Below are positions 37,083 through 44,500 of a stretch of 64,000 nt of DNA, piece after piece. The notes beneath the pieces were generated by a model that was not told the DNA's origin, made no database searches, and saw only the letters and a list, made by a program, of their open reading frames with translations. Source of the stretch: Thiomicrorhabdus sp. 6S3-12 (GTDB lineage: Bacteria > Pseudomonadota > Gammaproteobacteria > Thiomicrospirales > Thiomicrospiraceae); NCBI RefSeq assembly GCF_017571475.1, contig NZ_JAGETW010000003.1, positions 186,001 to 250,000 of the forward strand. Reading direction: 5' to 3'. Both the position numbers and the translations under genes were made by a program. The stretch's first letter is position 1. Each line of letters opens with the position of its first letter.

Positions 37083-38389
37083 ACTTCGGCTCTCCGATTT
37101 TCCCACGGCAGAGAAACATTCCACCTCCGCGCCAGATCCACGGCACTGCGCAAACCGTCTTCGTGAAATCCGTAACCGGTGTAGGCACCGACAAACCAGC
37201 AGTTCTCCACGCCCTGAAGTCCACTGAGCGATTTCTGAGCCTCCATCGCACCTTGATCAAAGACAGGGTGTTGATACTGAATGCACTCATAAGTCATACG
37301 CGCCTCCGGTTCCTGCAATGGATTCAGCGTCACCAGCAGCGGCGTTTTCAGAGGAATATTCTGAAGCTGGTTCATCCAGTAGGTGACCGCGACATGACGC
37401 TCTTCACTACAACTCTCACGCAGGTAATTCCAACTCGCCCAGGCCTTTTTACGTCTGGGCATCAGGCGTGGATCACTATGCAGATAAGCGGTGTTCTGCT
37501 GATAGTTAAAAGCCTGCATACAGGTGAAGGTCTGTTGCAAAGCGCTATCAAACAGCTGCCAGTTCTGATCCCCATGCGCAGCAAAGACCACATGATCGAA
37601 AAGCGCTTCGCCGTTTTCGGTGGTCACCTTCAAGCCGTCTGCGCTTTTAGCAACCCCGCGCACAGGATCGTAAGCGACGGAAAACTTCGCTTTATGCATC
37701 AGGGCGTCGATATAGTTTTGCGCGCCCCCTTTTACCGTCTCCCATTGAGGGCGATCCTGAATATTGAGCAGACCATGGTTTTCAAAAAAGCGCAGAAAAC
37801 TCTCCGCCGGAAAGGCCATCATTGTCTTTACCGGACACGACCAGATTGCAGCCGCCATTGGAAGCAAATAATAGTCGCGCATACGCTGGCTGAAATGATG
37901 CATGCGCAAATAGCTCTCAAGATTGAGCGTGTGAAGCTGGCCGTTGAACAGATCTTTTTTGGCTTGTCGGTTGAAGCGTAGAATCTCTGCCAACATTTTC
38001 CAGTGTGCGACCGAGAGCAGGTTCCTGCGTTGCGCAAAAAGCGTGTTGAGATTATTGCCCGAATACTCGATTCGCCCCTGATCAACCGATACTGAAAAAC
38101 TCATTTCGGTATTTTCAATCGGGACCTTGAGGTGCTTAAACATTGCATTCAAATGCGGGTAATTCGGGCGGTTATAAACGATAAAACCAGTATCGACCGG
38201 CTGCTCGACGCCTTCAAGCTGCACCGAACAGGTATTGGTATGCCCGCCCAGTCGGGTATTTTTCTCAAACAGCGTGACCCGATGCTTCTGTCCCAGAAAC
38301 CAGGCACTGGCCAAACCGCTGATCCCGCTGCCGATGACCGCAACACTTTGTCCGGGAGCAATACCGCTTCGCATAACCATTGATTTCAT
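37079..38389 (-). CDS. FAD-dependent oxidoreductase (amine-oxidase-like)
   Basis: A 436-residue flavoprotein. The N-terminal GSGISGLASAWFLGQKHRVTLFEKNTRLGGHTNT is an FAD-binding Rossmann motif, and GAYTGYGFHEDGLRSAVDLA closes the FAD site near the C-terminus. It resembles the cyclopropane/unsaturated fatty acid modifying flavoproteins found in rpoE-chrR and litR regulons. It is the first gene of the minus-strand operon with DUF1365, cfa, phrB and the regulator. Its start is preceded by GAAGGTG and by an array of TATACA sites. Confidence 0.92.
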   Translation of the reverse strand: MKSMVMRSGIAPGQSVAVIGSGISGLASAWFLGQKHRVTLFEKNTRLGGHTNTCSVQLEGVEQPVDTGFIVYNRPNYPHLNAMFKHLKVPIENTEMSFSVSVDQGRIEYSGNNLNTLFAQRRNLLSVAHWKMLAEILRFNRQAKKDLFNGQLHTLNLESYLRMHHFSQRMRDYYLLPMAAAIWSCPVKTMMAFPAESFLRFFENHGLLNIQDRPQWETVKGGAQNYIDALMHKAKFSVAYDPVRGVAKSADGLKVTTENGEALFDHVVFAAHGDQNWQLFDSALQQTFTCMQAFNYQQNTAYLHSDPRLMPRRKKAWASWNYLRESCSEERHVAVTYWMNQLQNIPLKTPLLVTLNPLQEPEARMTYECIQYQHPVFDQGAMEAQKSLSGLQGVENCWFVGAYTGYGFHEDGLRSAVDLARRWNVSLPWENRRAEV

Positions 38390-38404
38390 TTCGCACCTTC
38401 AGCC

Positions 38405-38465
38405 TATACAAACCCTTTCTTGAAGTTATACAAAAACCTTTACAAAAATTCAAATTTATTATACA
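38405..38465 (-). promoter_or_regulatory. candidate LitR-type operator half-array, leftward operon
   Basis: TATACA at 38405-38410, TATACA at 38427-38432, TTTACA at 38439-38444 and TATACA at 38460-38465 are direct repeats on the same strand, spaced 22, 12 and 21 bases, close to multiples of 11. CarH/LitR proteins bind direct TGTACA-like repeats about one helical turn apart. A minus-strand promoter TTTGAA-N18-TATAAC (about 38425-38454) lies inside the array, so a bound repressor would block the flavin oxidoreductase operon. Confidence 0.65.
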
Positions 38466-38530
38466 AATTAGTAAAAAAACAGGATGAGCCTTGTAAAAAC
38501 TCGCAAAATCATCCAGGAAAGCGTAATTTT

Positions 38531-38629
38531 TGTACAAATCCAAGAGACAGAGCGCCTGTCGGTAGCAACACTGTGCGAAGCGAGGCAAAAAGCTGTACAA
38601 GGCTGTACAAGGCTGTACAGCCTCATACA
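38531..38629 (+). promoter_or_regulatory. candidate LitR-type operator array, rightward operon
   Basis: TGTACA at 38531-38536, then TGTACA at 38594-38599, 38604-38609 and 38614-38619 and CATACA at 38624-38629. The last four are spaced exactly 10 bases, with the spacer AAGGC/AGCC, one per helical turn. They lie 60-95 bases before the SDR start at 38690. No equally dense TGTACA array was seen elsewhere in the window. Confidence 0.68.
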
Positions 38630-38689
38630 CCTTCTTCCCGACCTTTTCTTTTACGGGCCGGTTTACGGATTTACGTTTGAGGCAGTCAA

Positions 38690-39463
38690 ATGGAACAGAA
38701 GCAAAACAGCACGGTATGGATAGTCGGCGCTTCGCAAGGCATCGGCCTGGCCTTAAGCCGTCAATTACTGCAAAACGGTTTTACAGTGGTTGCCTCTTCC
38801 AGAAAAGCGACCCGGTCTTCAGAGCTTGTTCAGCTCCAACAGCAGTTCAACTCAGGAAAGCTGCATCTTCTCGACTGTGATGTCAGCGAAGAAAACTTAC
38901 AAAGCTACTGTCAGCAGGCCTGGGAACTGGCCGAAGGTCTCGACTACTGGTTTTACAATGTCGGCGTCTACCAACCGATGAGCGTTTCCGAATGGGACTG
39001 GAACAGTTTTAATTTAATGAATCAGAGCAACTATCTTGGCGCAGTCAAACTGATGATTGCGCTGCAACGACTTCAGGCTCAACACGATAAACCGATGCAC
39101 TGGATATGGAATATCAGTCTGGCCGCCGATTTTGGCCTGCCATACGGTGGAGGTTATTCAGCCCCCAAAGCGGCTCTGCTGAATCTTGCAGAATCGATCG
39201 CGCCGGAATTGGCTCGCCAGCGGATTAAACTTCAAGTGATTAACCACGGCTTCGTCAAAACCCGTTTGACCGCAAAAAATCGTTTCCCCATGCCCGGACT
39301 GATGGAACCCGACGAAGCGGCACGCAAAATCGTTCCATTGTTCGGGCAGAACCGTTTTGAACTGCGTTTTCCCTGGACCTTGTCGATCATTCTGGGAACG
39401 TTGAAACGCCTGCCGAAAAGCTGGAGTCTGTATATAAGTAAAAGGATGTTGAAGGATGACTGA
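38690..39463 (+). CDS. short-chain dehydrogenase/reductase
   Basis: A 257-residue SDR with the cofactor motif VGASQGIGLALSRQLL, an NVG motif in FYNVGVY, and the catalytic YSAPKAA (YxxxK). A C-terminal hydrophobic stretch (FPWTLSIILGTLKRLPKSW) may touch the membrane. It is the first gene right of the operator array, overlapping the NTF2-like gene by 8 bases. SDRs of this kind belong to the same photo-oxidative gene set in Pseudomonas and Rhodobacter; the substrate is unknown. Confidence 0.9.
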   Translation: MEQKQNSTVWIVGASQGIGLALSRQLLQNGFTVVASSRKATRSSELVQLQQQFNSGKLHLLDCDVSEENLQSYCQQAWELAEGLDYWFYNVGVYQPMSVSEWDWNSFNLMNQSNYLGAVKLMIALQRLQAQHDKPMHWIWNISLAADFGLPYGGGYSAPKAALLNLAESIAPELARQRIKLQVINHGFVKTRLTAKNRFPMPGLMEPDEAARKIVPLFGQNRFELRFPWTLSIILGTLKRLPKSWSLYISKRMLKDD

Positions 39464-39914
39464 CCCGACGAGCGAGTGGCTGGCCGCTTATGCGCACGCT
39501 TACGAAAACCTCGAGCTAAACACGCTTCACAGCGGTTTGGGCTCGCTTCTCAACGAACAGATCTATTTTGAGGATCCGTTTAACCGCATTCACGGCAAAG
39601 CCGAAACCCTTCGTCTTTTCGAGCATATGTTCGCGACACTTCAGGAACCGAAATTTACCGTTCTCGATATAGCCGTCGGACAGAACGGCAACGGCTATCT
39701 TTACTGGCACTTCGACTTCCTGTTCCGACAAAAAAAACAACAGTTCGACGGCATGAGCAAAGTCCTCTTCGACTCCGAAGGCCAAGTCCGCTCACATATT
39801 GACTACTGGGATCCGGCCAAACACCTGTACAGCCAGTTCCCGATACTGGGATCGCTTCTGCGCCTTGTCGAACAGCGACTCGCCCTCCCGCAAAAGCGCC
39901 AAGCCCGCGCTTGA
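39456..39914 (+). CDS. NTF2/SnoaL-like fold protein
   Basis: A 152-residue protein with the NTF2-like cone fold pattern: YENLELNTLHSGLGSLLNEQIYFEDPFNRIHGK, MFATLQEPKFTVLDI, and YLYWHFDFLFR with SKVLFDSEGQVRSHIDYWDPAKHLY. It overlaps the SDR and accompanies it in light-regulated clusters. No catalytic role can be assigned. Confidence 0.85.
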   Translation: MTDPTSEWLAAYAHAYENLELNTLHSGLGSLLNEQIYFEDPFNRIHGKAETLRLFEHMFATLQEPKFTVLDIAVGQNGNGYLYWHFDFLFRQKKQQFDGMSKVLFDSEGQVRSHIDYWDPAKHLYSQFPILGSLLRLVEQRLALPQKRQARA

Positions 39915-40009
39915 ACAAACTACACGGAAAAAGCCTCACGCTGCCTGCATTGGCATTAAAGCGCCTAAAGGCGCATAATGACCGAATACATAAAGATAAG
40001 GAATCCCAG

Positions 40010-40549
40010 ATGTCTCGTTTAACACGGCTGTTTGTCTTCCTGCCTTTTATGACGCTGCTGTTCTCACCTCCCGCGGCAGCGGAACTTAAAACCGGGGATA
40101 TGGCGCCGAAGTTTGCGCTGTTTGACCAGCATCAGCAATCGGTTTCTCTGCAACAGCAGAGCGGGAACTGGGTCGTACTGTATTTCTATCCGAAAAACGA
40201 CACGCCCGGCTGCACTACCGAAGCCTGCAGTTTTCGAGACAATATCAATCGGCTGATTGCCCAGCAGGCGGTTATCCTCGGGGTCAGCGTCGACTCGGTC
40301 AGCAGTCATCGGAAGTTTGCCGAAAAATATAACCTGCCGTTCAGTCTGCTTGCCGATAAAGACGCCGTGGTTGCTGAAAAGTATGATGCGGTTTTGAATT
40401 TGGGTATTGTGAAATTCGCCAAACGCCACAGTTTTATTATCGACCCTCAGGGTCGAATCGCTCGGATCTACCGGAATGTGGATCCGCAGAAACATGTGGC
40501 GCAGATTCTTAAAGATCTGCAACAGCTGCAAAGACAAGAGGGAAAATAG
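40010..40549 (+). CDS. exported peroxiredoxin (Bcp/PrxQ type)
   Basis: Thiol peroxidase of 179 residues. ATG 40010, preceded by ATAAGGAATCCC, gives a Sec signal peptide (MSRLTRLFVFLPFMTLLFSPPAAA), so the enzyme should be periplasmic. The peroxidatic cysteine is in PKNDTPGCTTEACSFRD, with the second cysteine five residues later as in PrxQ/Bcp. It follows the SDR-NTF2 pair after 95 bases that contain the hairpin GCGCCTAAAGGCGC, and is followed directly by msrA, so oxidative damage repair is the theme. Confidence 0.92.
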   Translation: MSRLTRLFVFLPFMTLLFSPPAAAELKTGDMAPKFALFDQHQQSVSLQQQSGNWVVLYFYPKNDTPGCTTEACSFRDNINRLIAQQAVILGVSVDSVSSHRKFAEKYNLPFSLLADKDAVVAEKYDAVLNLGIVKFAKRHSFIIDPQGRIARIYRNVDPQKHVAQILKDLQQLQRQEGK

Positions 40550-41101
40550 ATGAACGACACTCAGAACAAAGCTTCGATCGTTTTCGGAATGGGATGTTTC
40601 TGGGGTGCGGAAAAGCGCATGAGCGAAATCCCCGGCGTACTTGATGTCGAATCCGGTTATGCCGGAGGAGACAGCACCCTGACTTCTTATCAGGAGGTTC
40701 TGACGCTGGAAAAAGCCATACATATCGGAATGACCGACGAGCGCAACCACGCAGAAGTCATCAAGGTCACCTATGATCCTCAACAGGTTGATTTAGAGAC
40801 ATTAATGATCCACTTCTGGCAGAATCACGATCCAACTCAGGGCGACCGTCAGGGAAATGATGTCGGCAGCAATTACCGCAGTGTCATCTACTATCGACAG
40901 GAAGACGAGAAACTCTTAGCAGAAAAAACCAGAGATCGTTATCAGCAGGCGTTAACCCAAAGAGGCTACGGTGAAATCACGACTGAAATCGCGCCTTTGA
41001 AAAACTACAATCGCGCCGAAGAGTACCATCAGGATTACCTGCAGAAAAACCCGCACGGCTATTGCGGACTGGGTGGAACCGGAGTGCCCTACCCGGACTA
41101 A
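40550..41101 (+). CDS. msrA: peptide-methionine (S)-S-oxide reductase
   Basis: Reduces methionine-S-sulfoxide in proteins. The 183-residue protein has the catalytic GMGCFWGAE, ESGYAGGD, FWQNHDPTQGDRQGNDVGSNYRS and EEYHQDYLQKNPHGYCG motifs; the last supplies a recycling cysteine. No signal peptide, so cytoplasmic. The start codon directly follows the peroxiredoxin stop. No msrB is in the window. Confidence 0.96.
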   Translation: MNDTQNKASIVFGMGCFWGAEKRMSEIPGVLDVESGYAGGDSTLTSYQEVLTLEKAIHIGMTDERNHAEVIKVTYDPQQVDLETLMIHFWQNHDPTQGDRQGNDVGSNYRSVIYYRQEDEKLLAEKTRDRYQQALTQRGYGEITTEIAPLKNYNRAEEYHQDYLQKNPHGYCGLGGTGVPYPD

Positions 41102-41567
41102 ATCTCGGCTTCATTCCGGCTTAAAGCGCCCGCCTTTTTCGCAGGGCTGCTTTACAGAAGAGCGATTGCAATTACTTCCAGTACCGCACCTAGCGCAATT
41201 AAAAATGCGCAGTGCAGGCAGGTCTCCAATCCATGAAACCCTTTCATAAAGATCCTTACCTTGTTTCAGATTAAATTAACGATTACGCCGCTTGCGCGGC
41301 CCCACTGGTGACCCAGTTTAAGAATCTCGGCCGTTGACTTCAACCTGACATTTTTTATTGGAATATAAAGCCGCTTTCAGGGCAACATTCAGGCTTTTCC
41401 CGGGACTGAAAAACCTTATTGGATCGCGAACCGCCTGACGAAATTGACAAGCCTCAAAATCACACCAATTGTCCATAACCGGAAAATTACTTAATATGAG
41501 GAAGACTTATAAATCCTGTTAGAATTCAATAAAGTGACGCTAAGCCCGAACGGCAGGAACCAAAGCA
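41102..41567. other. 466-base gap after msrA
   Basis: Apart from one possible 31-residue gene on the minus strand (41152-41247) and a GCCGC/GCGGC hairpin near 41287-41300, I see nothing clear. It must hold the promoter of the hybrid kinase gene at 41568; no convincing -35/-10 pair stands out. Confidence 0.5.
41152..41247 (-). CDS. possible 31-residue membrane microprotein
   Basis: The minus strand from ATG 41247 encodes a short product with CLHC near the middle and a hydrophobic helix (AFLIALGAVLEVIAIALL) to the C-terminus. AAGGTAAGGATC lies at the right distance upstream of the ATG. It may be a small single-helix membrane protein. No neighbour on the same strand supports it, so it could be chance. 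Confidence 0.4.
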   Translation of the reverse strand: MKGFHGLETCLHCAFLIALGAVLEVIAIALL

Positions 41568-44500
41568 ATGAAACTAATCTCAATGGCAACGCTGAAAATA
41601 GGCTTGGCACTGCTGACTCTGAGTTTGCTGACGGTAATAGCCGTGTACAGTATCGACCGCTCTTTTTTCCATAAAAATGCCGTTGATACGTCCTATCAAC
41701 AGGCTCTGCACGAAATACAGTACAACGAAAGCCATTTCAATGAAGTGCTCCGAGACACAGCTGACACGCTCATCGCCATTGAAGAAAACAGTATTTTCGT
41801 CAACTACCTCAAAAACGAAGGCAGTAAAACGGCCTTAACGGATTTGCTGCACGGCTTTGCTCGTGCCCATGAACGCATCAAGCAGCTGCAGGTCATTGAC
41901 CAAAACGGTCATGAGAAAATTCGCATTACCCGCAATACACGGGATTCCGCCCCTTATCTTGTCGAGAGTTATAAACTGTCCGATCTATCCGAGCGCGACT
42001 ATTTTATCCGCGCTCGCCAGGACCCCTACTCCATGCTGCACTTTTCCAAGCTGGGCTCCAGCAGACAGAACGTGCAACAGAACGGCGAAATTACCGCAAC
42101 CGTGCGCGCCAGTCTCAGCAGTTATGACGAAGACGGTTTCCACGGCATTGTGACCGTCGAACTGTTCGTTCAGGATCTGCTCAAAAATCTCGTGACTTCT
42201 CCCTTTCTATATAACGCTATTCTGCTAGACGCGCAAAGCTACCCGATCTGCCATTATGAAAAAGAAAACAACTGGGGAGCCTACCAGAATCCGCCGATTA
42301 ATCTGGCCTCGGAATATCAACTGACGATAAACCAACTGGCCAAGGTGCCGGTTATAGAGCAAAACAACCAGCTGGCGGTTCGTCTAAATTTACCGCTTGA
42401 GGAAAACCTCTCTCTGATTGTGCGCATCAAACCGGAATACCTGCAACAGCTAAACAAGGATCATAACCGCAGCTATCTAGTCAGCAGTCTGGTCGCTCTG
42501 GCGCTTTTCATCCTTGGAGCCATCATTATTTTCAGGCTGATAAAAAGACAGAATCGCCAATTACAGCAACTCAATCAGCAAGTGTTGCTGGCCAGTGAAA
42601 GTGCCCGTATCGGCTTCTGGGAGTTTTCGCTTGCCGACCGTACTTTCCGTTTTGACAAAACATTGATGAATCTGTGGCCTTTTCTGAAAAACAAAACGCT
42701 CTATTCGCTTGACGAGATCAAACTACTACCCGTACCTCTGGCCGAAAACCTGCAACAGATCGATCAGGAAATCAGCAATCGCGCCCTGCCTTTCAAAGGC
42801 CAATTTGAGATCGAGATTCCCTGGGGGAAACGCCACCAGAACTGGCGTTTGCAATATAAATGCATGCTCGATAAAACCCGGCAGGTCATCTGTACCGGAA
42901 GCTGTTATGAAATAACCGATTTCAAAGATTATGAATCCCAGCTGCTCTCTCAGGAACGGCGCTGGAAAACCGCCCTGCTCGGCAGCGGAGACAGTTATTG
43001 GGAATGGGATATCAAAACCGACCGCCTGTATTTTTCGGATCGCCTGTGCGCGATACTCGGCTATAAAGAAAATTGCCATCTGCCCGATATGCAGCAATGG
43101 CTGAAACTGATCCACCCGGAAGACCTAGCCAGAAGCAGGAAGCTGCTCGGAGAACTTTTCCAGGGGCAACGGAATGCTTATCAGAACGAAATCCGGGTCT
43201 TGGACAAAAATCATCAGTACCGCTGGCTTTTGGATCGCGGGGTCGTGCTAAATTACGATCAGAGTGGCAAACCCGAAAAGATGATCGGAACACACAGCGA
43301 TATTACCGAGCGTAAGACGCATGAGCTGACAGCGCAGCGTCTGACTCACGAGAAACAGACGCTGTTCAATACCATTGACAGTATTTTAATCACCTGCGAC
43401 CGCGACGGTATCATCACTCATTTCAACCGTACCGCCGAATTGCAACTATTCTATTTCAGCGATAAGGTCGTTGGAAAACTCAGTCTATTAATGCTGCTCA
43501 ATCCGATCGACTTTATCCGTCATGCGCAGAAAATGCACATCGACATCCCGGAAAAAACGCTGCCCCTAAGCTTTCAGAGCCTCTATAAAATTATCGAACA
43601 TCAACCTGTCCGAGCCTTTACCACTCAATTGAGAACCCGCAATAACAGTACCATTCCGGTTATGCTGTCGCTGTTCACTAAGCTCGACGAAAACCGAGAG
43701 CCCAACGGACTGGTTCTCAACGCAACCGACCTGCGCCCGCAAAAACAACTGCAGGAAAGACACGACGAATTCGAAAACAAATATTACAACCTGTTTGAGC
43801 AGTCGCTTGACGGCATCTTATTGATTGATGCCAAAACCCTCAAATTAATGGAATTCAACCAGACCAGTTGTAAATTGCTCGGATTCAGCCCCGGAGAACT
43901 GGCCGAACTCTCTCTTAAGGATATCGATACGGAAGATGCCACCGGCAGTATTCTGAAACAGATCAAAAAACTCGAACATCGTGACGTCGTTTCTTTTGAG
44001 AGCGTGCTCGTCGATCGCAGTGGACAGGCCAAAGACGTGCTGATAAAAATCCGTAAAATCCACGGTCAGAATCGCGATCTTCTGTATGCAATTCTCCACG
44101 ACATCAGCGACTTCAAACAGATTCAAAACCGTCTTGAAGAACAGAGTTCACGCCTGATTCAGGCGCAAAGTTTGGGGAAACTCGGAAGCTGGACTTATAA
44201 CTTCATTTCCAAGAAGCTGAACTGGTCTCTGGAAATGTTCACTATTTTCGAAAAGAACCCTCTTACCTTCGAACCGGTCTTTGAAGACCTTACTCAGGAT
44301 ATCCATCCGGATGACCGTCAGCGAGTGCTCAACACTTTCCTGCATGCCAAAGAAGAAAACAGTCTTTTTCAGGTCGAGTACCGGGTTCAAATGAGTGACG
44401 GGCGCATTAAGTACGTTTTGGAAAGAGCAACCTTCTCCAGCGATGAAAACGGTGAAACGATTCTTGCGCAGGGAACCGTACACGACATCAGCGAAACCAA

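Noticed and set aside
38591-38630. CRISPR-like tandem repeat (AGGCTGTACA units)
   Set aside because: The units are only 10 bases without unique spacers and no cas genes are near; operator repeats explain them better.
38420-38723. Short plus-strand open frames in the divergent control region
   Set aside because: They cover the TGTACA operator array, their residues merely reflect the repeats, and one overlaps the SDR start in another frame.
39911-40009. N-terminal extension of the peroxiredoxin
   Set aside because: The extension would hide a clear signal peptide and lacks a ribosome-binding site; ATG 40010 has one.
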